Positions 1 through 8,439 of a stretch of 64,000 bases of DNA are shown in pieces. The stretch covers positions 620,001-684,000 of the forward strand of contig NZ_JACRSS010000001.1 of NCBI RefSeq assembly GCF_014384805.1, written 5' to 3'. The stretch's first letter is position 1. The number at the start of each line of letters is the position of its first letter. The position numbers and the translations under genes are program-made. The DNA is from Guopingia tenuis (lineage in GTDB: Bacteria > Bacillota > Clostridia > Christensenellales > Christensenellaceae). Under the pieces are notes generated by a model. That model was not told the DNA's origin, ran no database searches, and was given only the letters and a program-made list of their open reading frames with translations.

Positions 1-1241
1 CGGTATTTGGGCAGTTCCGGGGGAATATCGTCCGCCGGACGATGATCGATCACGGGATCGTCGCCAATGCACTTCTTGCGGATATCCGGATCCACTTCGC
101 CGGGCAGGCGGCCATATTCGCCGCGCAGCAGGGCTTTGGATTCCTTGGTTACCATTTTATACCGCTCGCCGGACAGGACATTCAGAACGGCCTGAGTGCC
201 GACGATCTGGCTTGTGGGGGTAACCAGCGGCGGATAGCCGAATTCCTTGCGGACACGCGGAACCTCTTCCAGCACTTCCGTGAGCTTTTCCGAAGCGTTG
301 GCATTCTTCAGCTGGCTGATCAGGTTGGAGAGCATGCCACCCGGAACCTGATAGAGCAGCGTGTTAATGTCCACGCCCAGAACCTTGGCATCCAGAAAGC
401 CGTCCTTTTTCAAGCGGTCGGCCACCGGCCGCATGATTTTAGCCGCTTCGGTCAGCTTGCCAAGATCAATGCCCGTGTCATATTCCGTGCCTTGCAGCGT
501 CGCCACCAGAGATTCCGTGCAGGGCTGGGACGTGCCGTTAGCCAGAGGAGACAGCGCGCAGTCCACGATATCCGCCCCGGCTTCAATGGCCTTCAAATAG
601 GTCATATCTCCCGTGCCGCTGGTATTATGCGTATGGATATGAATCGGAACGCTGATCTTTTCCTTCATGCTCTTGACGAGCTTATAAGCGTCATAGGGCA
701 GCAGCAGGTTGGCCATATCCTTGATGCAAATGGATTTGGCGCCCATATCCTCCAGCTCTTTGCCCAGGTTGGCGAAGTATTCCAAGCTGTGCACCGGGCT
801 TGTCGTATAGGAAAGCGCCGCTTCGCACCAGCCGCCGTATTTGTTGGTGGCGTCAATGGCCGCCTTCATGTTGCGCGTATCGTTGAGGGCGTCAAAAATG
901 CGGATCACGTCGATGCCGTTTTCAATCGCCTTTTTCACGAACAGATCCACTACGTCGTCAGCATAGTGCTTATATCCCAAAAGGTTCTGGCCGCGGAGCA
1001 GCATCTGCAGCTTGGTGTTGGGAGCCGCTTTTTTCAGCTTGCGCAGCCGTTCCCACGGATCCTCGTTCAGGAAACGCATGCAGGCGTCAAAGGTGGCGCC
1101 GCCCCAGCATTCCAGAGACCAATATCCCGCACCATCCAGGATCTTTGCCGCTTCCAGCATTTCATCCGTCCGCATCCGCGTGGCGGCCTGGGATTGATGC
1201 GCATCCCGAAGGATCGTATCCGTAATATATACCTTACCCAT
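1..1241 (-). CDS. oadA: Oxaloacetate decarboxylase / pyruvate carboxylase-type carboxyltransferase subunit alpha (3' part cut by window edge)
   Basis: Biotin-dependent carboxyltransferase subunit that moves a carboxyl group between oxaloacetate or pyruvate and a biotin carrier. The frame runs off the left edge, leaving about 413 N-terminal residues. It starts MGKVYITDTILRDAHQS, the HMGL-like TIM-barrel signature of OadA/PycB (LRDxHQS...ATRMRT), and includes the metal-site HIHTHNTSG segment and the start of the conserved PYC_OADA region (PGGMLSNL). The start at 1241 has an AAGGAGG ribosome site about 6 bp upstream. It is the last visible gene of the decarboxylase operon, 40 bp after oadB. Whether it has its own C-terminal biotin domain lies outside the window; a separate biotin protein is encoded in the operon. 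A pyruvate carboxylase subunit B reading cannot be excluded. Confidence 0.9.
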   Translation of the reverse strand, partial: MGKVYITDTILRDAHQSQAATRMRTDEMLEAAKILDGAGYWSLECWGGATFDACMRFLNEDPWERLRKLKKAAPNTKLQMLLRGQNLLGYKHYADDVVDLFVKKAIENGIDVIRIFDALNDTRNMKAAIDATNKYGGWCEAALSYTTSPVHSLEYFANLGKELEDMGAKSICIKDMANLLLPYDAYKLVKSMKEKISVPIHIHTHNTSGTGDMTYLKAIEAGADIVDCALSPLANGTSQPCTESLVATLQGTEYDTGIDLGKLTEAAKIMRPVADRLKKDGFLDAKVLGVDINTLLYQVPGGMLSNLISQLKNANASEKLTEVLEEVPRVRKEFGYPPLVTPTSQIVGTQAVLNVLSGERYKMVTKESKALLRGEYGRLPGEVDPDIRKKCIGDDPVIDHRPADDIPPELPKY

Positions 1242-1281
1242 AAAATGAGCCTCCTTATTTTAAATAATTTTCTGGCTAAAC

Positions 1282-2445
1282 TCAGCCAAACATGGAAAGC
1301 AGGATGCCTGCCGCCACAGCCGAACCGATAACGCCGGCAACGTTGGGGCCCATGGCATGCATGAGCAGGAAGTTGCGCGGATTATCCGCCTGGCCAACCT
1401 TCTGGGAAACACGCGCCGCCATAGGAACAGCGGAAACGCCGGCCGAACCGATGAGCGGATTGATTTTGCCCTTGGAGAGCTTGCACATGATGTTTCCAAG
1501 GATGACGCCGCCGAAGGTTCCGAAGGAGAATGCGATGAGGCCCAGAACAATGATATACAGCGTCTGGGGATTTAAGAAAGTCGCCCCGTTGGCCGTCGCG
1601 CCGACGCTGATGCCCAGGAAGATCGTTATAATGTTCAAAAGCTCGTTTTGGGCCGTCTTGTTGATTCGCTCTACAACGCCGCTCTCCCGCATCAGGTTGC
1701 CCAGCATGAGCATACCCACAAGCACGCCCGCAGAAGGCAGCATCAGGGAAACGAAAATGGTAACCGCAATGGGGAAGATGATCTTCTCTTTGCGGCCCAC
1801 GGGCCGCAGCTGCCCCATCACGATCATTCGATCCTTCTTGCTGGTGCATAGCTTCATAATCGGCGGCTGGATAATGGGAACCAGCGCCATGTAGGAATAC
1901 GCCGCCACGGCAATCGGCCCCAAAAGCTCGGGAGCCAGCTTACTGGTCAGGAAGATAGCCGTCGGGCCGTCGGCGCCGCCGATGATACCGATGGAAGCCG
2001 CCTGCTGGTTGGTGAAGCCCAGAAGCAACGCCAAAATAAAGGCCATGAAAATGCCCAGCTGCGCTGCCGCGCCCAGAATCAGGCTCTTGGGATTGGCGAT
2101 CAAGGGGCCAAAGTCGGTCATAGCTCCCACGCCCATAAAGATCAGCGGCGGATAAACCCCCAGCTTTACGCCCAGATAGAGTATATCAATCATGTTCGCC
2201 TGGCCACTTTGCACCAGCTCTCCAAATTGTTCCATATTGCTGTATTGCACGGCCAGATTCGCTCCCGGCAGGTTTGCCAGCAGCATGCCGAAAGCAATGG
2301 GGAGCAGCAGAAGCGGCTCATATTGCTTCACGATGGCCAAATACAAGAGAATGCAGGAAATTACCAGCATGACTGCCTGCTGCCAGGAAATGGTGGCAAA
2401 CCCGGTATCCTGCAGGAATTTCACAAAAGTTTGACCTATATCCAT
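1282..2445 (-). CDS. oadB: Na+-translocating decarboxylase, beta subunit
   Basis: Integral membrane subunit of the biotin-dependent Na+-pumping decarboxylases (OadB/MmdB/GcdB family). It decarboxylates carboxybiotin and couples this to Na+ export. The 387 residues are almost wholly hydrophobic, with about ten membrane segments, and carry the family signature GGADGPT at residues 156-162 and a second conserved stretch around GATANGATFLNPQT. Length is normal for the family. It lies between the biotin carrier gene (50 bp upstream) and oadA (40 bp downstream) in one operon. The family name is sure; the substrate (oxaloacetate, methylmalonyl-CoA or glutaconyl-CoA) is set by the carboxyltransferase partner, and this operon has two candidates. 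Confidence 0.94.
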   Translation of the reverse strand: MDIGQTFVKFLQDTGFATISWQQAVMLVISCILLYLAIVKQYEPLLLLPIAFGMLLANLPGANLAVQYSNMEQFGELVQSGQANMIDILYLGVKLGVYPPLIFMGVGAMTDFGPLIANPKSLILGAAAQLGIFMAFILALLLGFTNQQAASIGIIGGADGPTAIFLTSKLAPELLGPIAVAAYSYMALVPIIQPPIMKLCTSKKDRMIVMGQLRPVGRKEKIIFPIAVTIFVSLMLPSAGVLVGMLMLGNLMRESGVVERINKTAQNELLNIITIFLGISVGATANGATFLNPQTLYIIVLGLIAFSFGTFGGVILGNIMCKLSKGKINPLIGSAGVSAVPMAARVSQKVGQADNPRNFLLMHAMGPNVAGVIGSAVAAGILLSMFG

Positions 2446-2494
2446 TTTGTACCTCCTTTTTCATTTTGCCGGCAGAAAGCCGGCACATCATGAT

Positions 2495-2890
2495 TTAGCC
2501 AATCACCACAAGAAGGTCACCGGAATTTACAGTCGCGCCTTTGGCCACGGCAACCGTAGCCACCTTGCCCGCGCAGGGAGCCAAAATTTCGTTTTCCATC
2601 TTCATTGCTTCCAGGATCATCAGGATATCGCCCTCTTTTACCTCATCGCCGACATTTACGCGGACATCCAGGATATTTCCGGGCATGGGGCAGTTCACCT
2701 TTTCGCCAGCCGCAGGCGCCGCGGGAGCGGCCGGAGCCGGAGCGGCGGGCTTCGCCGCAGGAGCAGCAGGAGCAGCGGGAGCCGGAGCAGCAGCAACGGG
2801 AGCGGCCGGAGCGGCAGAAACAGCCCCGCCGATTTCTTCCACTTCTACTTCATAAGAATTCCCATTGACATTTATCATGAATTTACGCAT
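2495..2890 (-). CDS. Biotin carboxyl carrier protein of the decarboxylase (gamma/C-type subunit)
   Basis: Small biotinylated carrier (131 aa) that shuttles the carboxyl group from the soluble carboxyltransferase to the membrane decarboxylase. The N-terminal part starts MRKFMINVNG. It is followed by a flexible Ala/Pro-rich linker (about residues 23-62) and a C-terminal biotinyl domain with the biotinylation motif EAMKM, acceptor Lys97. This layout matches MmdC/GcdC of methylmalonyl-CoA and glutaconyl-CoA decarboxylases. The repetitive GCx codons of the linker make the DNA at about 2700-2820 low in complexity. It sits between oadG (40 bp upstream) and oadB. Confidence 0.93.
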   Translation of the reverse strand: MRKFMINVNGNSYEVEVEEIGGAVSAAPAAPVAAAPAPAAPAAPAAKPAAPAPAAPAAPAAGEKVNCPMPGNILDVRVNVGDEVKEGDILMILEAMKMENEILAPCAGKVATVAVAKGATVNSGDLLVVIG

Positions 2891-2930
2891 TGTTTCTATC
2901 CTCCAAAAAATTTTTTACTGTTTCTGCCGG

Positions 2931-3356
2931 TTAAAAACGGCTGGCAATCTGTTCCCGCCGCCCGGCTGTTGCCCAGATAGAGCGGGTATTGGTCTTCTTA
3001 TAGGAAGAGATCCGCACCCTGGAGGCGCTGGTTCCCATCATAGCGGCACACGCCGCGCTCAAAACTGCGATAAGTTCTGCGTCATCCGCGGGGGCCGCAG
3101 GCTGCGCCTGCTGCACCGGAGCGGCCGGTTTCGGCGCTTCCTTCCGGGGCGCGGGTGCCTTTGCTTCGGCTTCTTTCTTCTCCGCCAGTCTGGCTGCTTT
3201 TCGCACTTCCCTGGCCTCACCGGCCTTCTCGATCTTTCCGGCAATGACTCCCAGCAGCTTGATAATATAGATTAGAATTATCAAAACCAGGAATACAACC
3301 ACCAGGCCTATGAGGGTAACCTCCAAGCCAAACAATATCTTATCTAAAACATTCAT
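2931..3356 (-). CDS. oadG: OadG-family decarboxylase small membrane subunit
   Basis: Small subunit (141 aa) that anchors and assembles the Na+-pumping decarboxylase complex. One N-terminal membrane helix (about residues 9-35) is followed by a charged stretch, an Ala/Pro/Lys linker (about 65-90) and a conserved C-terminal region that ends in a tryptophan/arginine-rich motif (SIWATAGRREQ). This is the OadG/MmdD plan. The gene is 15 bp downstream of the mmdA-like gene and 40 bp upstream of the biotin carrier gene, consistent with co-translation. Confidence 0.85.
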   Translation of the reverse strand: MNVLDKILFGLEVTLIGLVVVFLVLIILIYIIKLLGVIAGKIEKAGEAREVRKAARLAEKKEAEAKAPAPRKEAPKPAAPVQQAQPAAPADDAELIAVLSAACAAMMGTSASRVRISSYKKTNTRSIWATAGRREQIASRF

Positions 3357-3371
3357 GTTCTACCTCCAAAC

Positions 3372-4796
3372 CTACAGCGGCAGTATGCTGTGTTTTTTCG
3401 GCAACTTCTGTTCTCTCTTATTGGAAGCCATTTCAATCGCTTTAATCAGCATCAGGCGCGTATCCGCAGGCTCGATGATGTCGTCCACAAGACCCTGCTG
3501 CGCCGCCGCCAAGGGGCTTGCAAATTTTTCTTTGTATTCCGCCGCCTTCGCCTTGGTGTCAAACAGGATGATGCTGCCGGCTTCCGCTTCCAGGCAGGAA
3601 ATTTCCGCCGTAGGATAGGCATAGACGATATCTGCGCCGCAGTTCTTGTTGCCCATGGCGATATACCCTTCGCCCACAGCCTTGCCCGTGATCACGCTGA
3701 CCATGGGAGCGCCGGATTCAGCATAAGCGCTGACCAGCTTGGCAAACGTCCGAATCTGGCAGTGCTGCGCGCCCTCCAGGCTGACTTCCACTCCCTCATT
3801 ATTCACCAGCGTAACCATGGGGATGTCATAGGCATCCAGCAGGCTGATGAAGCGGGAGGCTTTGCGGCAGGCCCGGAAAGAAATGGTTTTTCCCGGTGCA
3901 TTGGCGATCACACCCGCCGTATATCCATTCAAAGTAATAAATCCGGTGATCATATCGTCGCTATAGTCCGCTGCCACTTCCAGGAATTCGTTGTTATCCG
4001 CAATATCCCGGATGAGGGCGCGGGCGTCGCTGCCGTCTGCCACGGTGGCCCGGGCAGCGTCGTCTTCCACGATCTCATAGGGAGACTCTTCCAGGTTGTT
4101 GGAGGGCAGATACCGCAGCAGGTCTTTGAGCGTATCCACCGCCTGTTCCTCGCTGGCGCAGGCAAACTGGGCAATGCCCGTCTCTTCAGACTGTATCTTC
4201 GCTCCGCAGATGGCATCCTCGTTCACGTCGATGCCCGCCGTGGAAGCCAGAACCATGGGGCTTACCAGGCTCACCGCAGAAATTTTCTCCACCGCGATGG
4301 TGAAATCCGTGAGCGCTGCAAAAATCGCCGCACATCCCAGCATGCCGCCCGCCGCAATAGAAATCGTGGGGACAACGCCGGAGATATCCGTCAGCTTCTT
4401 CATGATGGAGGCATAAGCGCCAAGAGCCGCAGCTCCTTCCTGCACCCGGGCTCCGTCCGAATCCCAGACGCAGATGACCGGCAGGCCGGCTTTGGCCGCC
4501 ATGTCCATAACCTTTGTGATCTTTGCCGCGTGCGCCGCGCCAAGAGATCCTTTTAATACGGTGTAATCCTGGGCAAAAAGATACACCGGGCGGCCTTCAA
4601 TGGTCGCCCATCCGGCGACAACGCCCTCTCCCGGCGCACATACATCCGGATAGCCCAACACTGCATTGGAACGCTCAAGATACTTGTCGATCTCAACAAA
4701 ACTGCCCGTGTCGACAATTTTCCCGATTCGTTCTTCCGCCGTCAGCTTGCCGAGCTTGTGCTGCTCTTCTGCCTGCTTCTTGCTGAATTCGCTCAT
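3372..4796 (-). CDS. mmdA: Acyl-CoA carboxyltransferase, methylmalonyl-CoA decarboxylase alpha-like
   Basis: Carboxyltransferase of the propionyl/acetyl-CoA carboxylase beta and MmdA family (474 aa, slightly shorter than the usual 510-520). It moves a carboxyl group between an acyl-CoA and biotin. Both crotonase-like halves are present: an N-half with the glycine-rich SDGARVQEGAAALGAY and AAGGMLGC oxyanion segments, and a C-half with the GYTAGVIANAPG and SLEGAQ segments and the ITGKAVGEGYIAMGNKNCGAD stretch. It is the first gene of the operon, with an AGGAC-type ribosome site. Having both MmdA-like and OadA-like subunits around one biotin carrier and one OadB is unusual and would allow transcarboxylation between an acyl-CoA and pyruvate. 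Substrate is inferred from family only. Confidence 0.85.
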   Translation of the reverse strand: MSEFSKKQAEEQHKLGKLTAEERIGKIVDTGSFVEIDKYLERSNAVLGYPDVCAPGEGVVAGWATIEGRPVYLFAQDYTVLKGSLGAAHAAKITKVMDMAAKAGLPVICVWDSDGARVQEGAAALGAYASIMKKLTDISGVVPTISIAAGGMLGCAAIFAALTDFTIAVEKISAVSLVSPMVLASTAGIDVNEDAICGAKIQSEETGIAQFACASEEQAVDTLKDLLRYLPSNNLEESPYEIVEDDAARATVADGSDARALIRDIADNNEFLEVAADYSDDMITGFITLNGYTAGVIANAPGKTISFRACRKASRFISLLDAYDIPMVTLVNNEGVEVSLEGAQHCQIRTFAKLVSAYAESGAPMVSVITGKAVGEGYIAMGNKNCGADIVYAYPTAEISCLEAEAGSIILFDTKAKAAEYKEKFASPLAAAQQGLVDDIIEPADTRLMLIKAIEMASNKREQKLPKKHSILPL

Positions 4797-4970
4797 AAGC
4801 TAGTCCTCCATAATTTATGAATTGAGTATTTGAAAATATTTGAATAAAACAATTCTACCCTATATTCGTAATTCTACGTTTGGTACCTATTTCCTTCTTT
4901 TTCACATATTATTTTTTGACTTTTTTCCCATTTCTCTTACTAAAAATTAACACGCCCCCGCTTTTTCCGC

Positions 4971-5531
4971 CTATACTTTATGCACGGCAAAAAAGGTGGG
5001 CGGGCAATGGGGTTCGTTGATATATTCATGAAACAGAACCTCCGCCTGCCTGGGCGGTATCCCTTTGAGATAGTCATAGACCTCCCGGTATTCCTCATTG
5101 CAGATGGGATCTCCCCAATAGGCCGCAATACACAAAAGACCATCCCGGCGGAGCAGCCCAAGCCCCGCCTCAATGGCGGCAATGGTGGCACAGCTTTTGG
5201 TATATACCGTGCGGTCGCTGCCCGGCAGCCGCCCCAGATTGAACAAAATGGCGTCCACCGGCTCACGGACATACAGCCCCATGCGGGCGTGGGAATCATG
5301 AATCAGGCGTACCCGCTCCCGCAGGCCCCGATCCTCCAGCCTTTTTTTCGTGCTGGCAATGGCCTTTTGCTGCACATCAAAGGCATATACCTTCCCCTCC
5401 GGGCCTACAAGCCCGGCCAAAAAAGCCGTGTCATTGCCGTTTCCCGCCGTCGCGTCGATGCAGACGCTGCCCGTTCCCGCCGCCTGGGCGGCATAAAAAT
5501 GCGATAATTCCACAGCGTTGCGAAACATCAT
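4971..5531 (-). CDS. mnmM: Class I SAM-dependent methyltransferase, MnmM/YtqB family
   Basis: Probable tRNA wobble-uridine methyltransferase, the family that completes mnm5(s2)U34 in Gram-positive bacteria. The 186-aa protein has the diagnostic SAM-binding motif DATAGNGNDT (residues 26-35), then a YAFDVQ segment and the family motif AILFNLGRLPGSD. Length fits YtqB (about 190 aa). It overlaps rluB by 4 bp (ATGA), so translation is probably coupled and both genes serve RNA modification. Older annotation would call it an rRNA methylase. The family is clear; the tRNA role is by analogy with B. subtilis YtqB. Confidence 0.85.
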   Translation of the reverse strand: MMFRNAVELSHFYAAQAAGTGSVCIDATAGNGNDTAFLAGLVGPEGKVYAFDVQQKAIASTKKRLEDRGLRERVRLIHDSHARMGLYVREPVDAILFNLGRLPGSDRTVYTKSCATIAAIEAGLGLLRRDGLLCIAAYWGDPICNEEYREVYDYLKGIPPRQAEVLFHEYINEPHCPPTFFAVHKV

Positions 5532-6235
5532 ATCCTCCGCAGATAATCCACTTCTTCCGGGGTGAGAAACCGATATTCCCCCCGTTTCAAACTGCCCAGA
5601 TTCAACTCGCCCACACTGATGCGCTTCAGGAATACCACGTTCTTCCCCAGGGTTTCAAACATTCGCCGCACCTGCCGGTTGCGCCCCTCGTGAATGACCA
5701 TGGTGAGCTCTGTCCGGCTGGGCTCCGCTTTCATGACTTTGATCCGGGCGGGAGCCGTCTTGCCCTCCTCGAGAAACACGCCCTTTTGCAGTTTATCGAT
5801 CTCATCCGGGGAAACATAGCTGTCCACGACAACATAATATCGCTTGCCGACTTCATGGCTGGGATGCGTGAGCTTGTTGGCCAGCTCGCCGTCGTTTGTC
5901 AACAGCAAAAGCCCCTCGGTTGTGAAATCCAGCCGGCCGACGGGATAGATGCGGCAGTCAATATCCCGGATATAATCCAGGACGGTTGCCCTTCCCTTGT
6001 CGTCCGAGCAGGTGGATACGCACCCGACGGGCTTGTTTAACATAATATAGATTCTCTCCTGGGAAATCTGAAGAACCCGGCCCAAATAAGTCACCTGGTC
6101 CTGCTCCGGGTCAACCTGAAGCCCCAGCTCACTCACGGTCTTTCCGTTGACCTTCACCTTTCCCTGCAAAATCAGCTCTTCCGACTTACGCCGCGACGCC
6201 ACTCCCGCCGTCGCCATGAACTTCGCTATCCGCAC
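5528..6235 (-). CDS. rluB: 23S rRNA pseudouridine synthase, RluB/RsuA family
   Basis: Makes pseudouridine in rRNA. An N-terminal S4 RNA-binding domain (MRIAKFMATAGVASRRKSEELI) is followed by the RsuA-type catalytic domain with the YPVGRLDFTTEGLLLLTNDGEL motif; the catalytic Asp is in GRLD. A C-terminal EGRNRQVRRMFE segment completes the family pattern. The 235 aa length is typical. The chosen start gives the family's usual N-terminus but lies 50 bp inside the end of the upstream carboxypeptidase gene. RluB commonly neighbours scpAB and dac genes in Firmicutes, as here. Specific uridine target is not shown by the sequence. Confidence 0.93.
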   Translation of the reverse strand: MRIAKFMATAGVASRRKSEELILQGKVKVNGKTVSELGLQVDPEQDQVTYLGRVLQISQERIYIMLNKPVGCVSTCSDDKGRATVLDYIRDIDCRIYPVGRLDFTTEGLLLLTNDGELANKLTHPSHEVGKRYYVVVDSYVSPDEIDKLQKGVFLEEGKTAPARIKVMKAEPSRTELTMVIHEGRNRQVRRMFETLGKNVVFLKRISVGELNLGSLKRGEYRFLTPEEVDYLRRI

Positions 6236-7412
6236 TTGTCCTCCATCCCGGAACGCCCATCCACCGGTTCAATACCCTCCAAAGGTTATATAGGTAGGAG
6301 TTTTCCGGAACGTCTGCTGCCGTCAGAATCGGCGCTTTTGCATAAAGTTCCCCATCCAGCCAGAATTCCACCGTGCCGATCTCTGTTCCCGCCTTCACCG
6401 GAGCCACAAGCTCTTCCTTGCAATTTACTTTCTTTTCTATCATTTTACCCTCTTCTTCCGTCAAAGGCAAGGAAATACTTGTGCCCAGCTCTGTCCCCAC
6501 ACTCTCCAAAATCCCGTTTTTCACGGGAATTTCGCCATAATCATCGCCTTTTGCCGCAATCTGCGTCATTTTATAATGATCAAAGCCATAGGAAAGCAGG
6601 GTCTGGCAGTCGTCGAACATGCCATAGTCGTTCAGCACCACGGCAATGAGCTGCATGCCGCCGCGTTCCGCGCCGGCGGAAAGGCATTTGCCCGCCGCCT
6701 TGGTATACCCGGTTTTCACGCCGTTGCCGCCCTCAAATTGATAGAGGATCTTGTTCTTGCTGCGCAGATACCGGGCCGGGGAATCATCGTCCGCTTCCAG
6801 GTTCATGGACTTCGTGCCCACGATTTCCCGGAAGGTCGCGTTCTGCATGGCCGCCGAAGAAATGAGAGCAAGGTCATAGGCCGTCGTATAATGGTCGTCG
6901 TTGGGCAGGCCGTTGGGCGTGACAAAATTCGTGTTCATCGCCCCGATCTCCCTGGCCCGTTCATTCATCATCTTGGCGAAATTTTCCACACTTCCGCCAA
7001 TATGCAGGGCAATCTGCACAGCCGCATCGTTGCCCGAAGCCAGCATCAGGCCATAGACCAGCTCCCGGAGGGTAAGCCTCTCCCCCTCCCGCAGATACAT
7101 AGACGAGCCTTCCTGCCCCACAGCCTCTTTCTGCACGGTGATGATCTCATCAAGGTTTCCCTTTTCCACAGCCAGAAGCCCGGTCATCACCTTGGTCGTG
7201 CTGGCCATGGGCAGCTTTTCCTCCGCATTTTTCGAGGCCAGCACCCGCCCGGTGGAAGCCTCCATCAAAACATGGGCCTTGGCAGAGGTCGAGGGAGCGG
7301 CGGCCTGCGCCCCTCCCCCAAAAAGGCACCCTGCCGCCAGGGCCAGCGAGCAGATGCGCTTAGTTATTCTGCGGCATCTGGAAGGCTTCCTTGGCCTGCT
7401 GCTGTTTTGCAT
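6186..7412 (-). CDS. dacF: D-alanyl-D-alanine carboxypeptidase (PBP5/DacF-like, family S11)
   Basis: Low-molecular-mass penicillin-binding protein that trims the terminal D-Ala from peptidoglycan stem peptides outside the membrane. It has a basic N-terminus and signal peptide (about residues 1-38, ending AQA) and the three active-site motifs: STTK at 71-74, SGN at 126-128 and KTG at 233-235. A C-terminal PBP5-like domain follows. The C-terminus after NRWMGVPGW does not look like a strong amphipathic anchor. The gene starts 53 bp inside the 3' end of ytfJ and its end overlaps rluB by 50 bp. Position next to ytfJ and scpAB suggests the sporulation-linked DacB/DacF group. The 408 aa length is normal. 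Confidence 0.92.
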   Translation of the reverse strand: MQNSSRPRKPSRCRRITKRICSLALAAGCLFGGGAQAAAPSTSAKAHVLMEASTGRVLASKNAEEKLPMASTTKVMTGLLAVEKGNLDEIITVQKEAVGQEGSSMYLREGERLTLRELVYGLMLASGNDAAVQIALHIGGSVENFAKMMNERAREIGAMNTNFVTPNGLPNDDHYTTAYDLALISSAAMQNATFREIVGTKSMNLEADDDSPARYLRSKNKILYQFEGGNGVKTGYTKAAGKCLSAGAERGGMQLIAVVLNDYGMFDDCQTLLSYGFDHYKMTQIAAKGDDYGEIPVKNGILESVGTELGTSISLPLTEEEGKMIEKKVNCKEELVAPVKAGTEIGTVEFWLDGELYAKAPILTAADVPENSYLYNLWRVLNRWMGVPGWRTSADSEVHGDGGSGVAA

Positions 7413-7812
7413 TCTTCTTTCCCTCCTGACTGCATAGCATGTCCTTCACTTCCTGCATCATTTGGGGCACGGTTTCCAAAACCTTATCCACCACGCTGCG
7501 CTGGCAGGTTGTCAGAAGTTTGACGCAGTTTTGGTCCGCCGTCATGAAAGCCACCGGCGTGATGGAAATGCCCGATGCCGTTCCGCCCGCAAAGGGGAAG
7601 CCATTGCCCTGGGCATTAGATGCCTGGCCTTTTGCGTTGATGCTCTCTCCATATTCGCCGCCGCCCGAAACAAAGCCAAAGCTGACTTTGGAAATCGGGA
7701 TGACAGTGCAGCCGCCCGGCGTGACAAAGGGATCGCCGACGATGGTGTTGACGTCCACCATCTCTTTAAGCTCGGACATGGTCGTGTTCAAAATGGTTTC
7801 TATTGGGTGCAT
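7360..7812 (-). CDS. ytfJ: GerW-family sporulation protein YtfJ
   Basis: Member of the YtfJ/GerW family, found in endospore formers and needed for normal spore germination in Bacillus. The start is placed at 7812, giving MHPIETILNTTMSELKEMVD, the family's usual N-terminus. The core has the conserved glycine-rich stretch SKVSFGFVSGGGEYG and a hydrophobic AGGTASGISITPVAFM segment. The C-terminus is charged and Gln-rich (KKNAKQQQAKEAFQ). It overlaps the DUF2953 gene upstream (47 bp) and dacF downstream (53 bp). The ytfI-ytfJ pair is conserved in spore formers, supporting the call. Confidence 0.92.
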   Translation of the reverse strand: MHPIETILNTTMSELKEMVDVNTIVGDPFVTPGGCTVIPISKVSFGFVSGGGEYGESINAKGQASNAQGNGFPFAGGTASGISITPVAFMTADQNCVKLLTTCQRSVVDKVLETVPQMMQEVKDMLCSQEGKKNAKQQQAKEAFQMPQNN

Positions 7813-8374
7813 ATTTTTCACCGTCTCTTTCTTTATAATATACGCTGATAATGTCTGCAAACCGGACGGTAATTATACCATCCAGAGAGAAAGAAAAGAA
7901 ATTTTCCCCATTTCCAAAATCTGGGCGGATGAAAATGCGGGATTCTTCTATCTTTTTTTTGAAAAACAGGCAGAGCAGCTGGAAAAAATTGTTGAGAACG
8001 CCGCAGAGCAGCGCCGTCGCCGCCGCGTCCTGGGCATTGAGCACGGCAGAAAAATGCAGCCGGCTCACCCTGCATGCTTTTCCCAGGGACTTTATCCAGA
8101 GATTTGGTTTCTTTTTCTTCTCCTTCTTCTTTTTCGCATAGCGGAACAGAATTTTAAACTTCCGCCCCTTTTTTGCCTGTATGATTACCGGATTCACATA
8201 ATGCTTCAGCCGCAGATACAGGCAGGCTTTATATAATGGAATCCTCCAAATCCGCAGCTCCAGCATAAAAAAGTTCCGCCGCCCTTCCACGCTTTTTATA
8301 TGCAGGTGGATTCTGGCGAAAATCAGAAATGCTGCCAATGCCAAAAACAGCAACAAAAAAAATACCCACCACAT
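7766..8374 (-). CDS. DUF2953 (YtfI-like) membrane-anchored protein
   Basis: Protein of unknown biochemical function, paired with ytfJ in many spore formers. From the start at 8374 it begins MWWVFFLLLFLALAAFLIF, a single N-terminal membrane helix. A basic region follows (KKKKEKKKK at about residues 80-90), then a C-terminal part of mixed beta-rich character (SFSLDGIITVRFADII). The start was chosen because GGAGG lies 7 bp before it; an ATG 21 bp upstream would place this ribosome site inside the coding region. Its end overlaps ytfJ by 47 bp. It probably works with YtfJ in the spore or forespore membrane; this is inference from gene order. Confidence 0.8.
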   Translation of the reverse strand: MWWVFFLLLFLALAAFLIFARIHLHIKSVEGRRNFFMLELRIWRIPLYKACLYLRLKHYVNPVIIQAKKGRKFKILFRYAKKKKEKKKKPNLWIKSLGKACRVSRLHFSAVLNAQDAAATALLCGVLNNFFQLLCLFFKKKIEESRIFIRPDFGNGENFFSFSLDGIITVRFADIISVYYKERDGEKYAPNRNHFEHDHVRA

Positions 8375-8439
8375 ATCCGTCTCCTCCGGTTTCATGCTTC
8401 TATGGGTATTTTATCCAATTCCGTATTTTTTATCCGCTG

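Noticed and set aside
42..1331. 429-codon plus-strand frame at the left edge
   Set aside because: Antisense to oadA, which has a clear ribosome site and family signature.
2690..2830. GC-rich low-complexity stretch as a possible structured RNA
   Set aside because: Explained by Ala/Pro codons of the linker in the biotin carrier protein.
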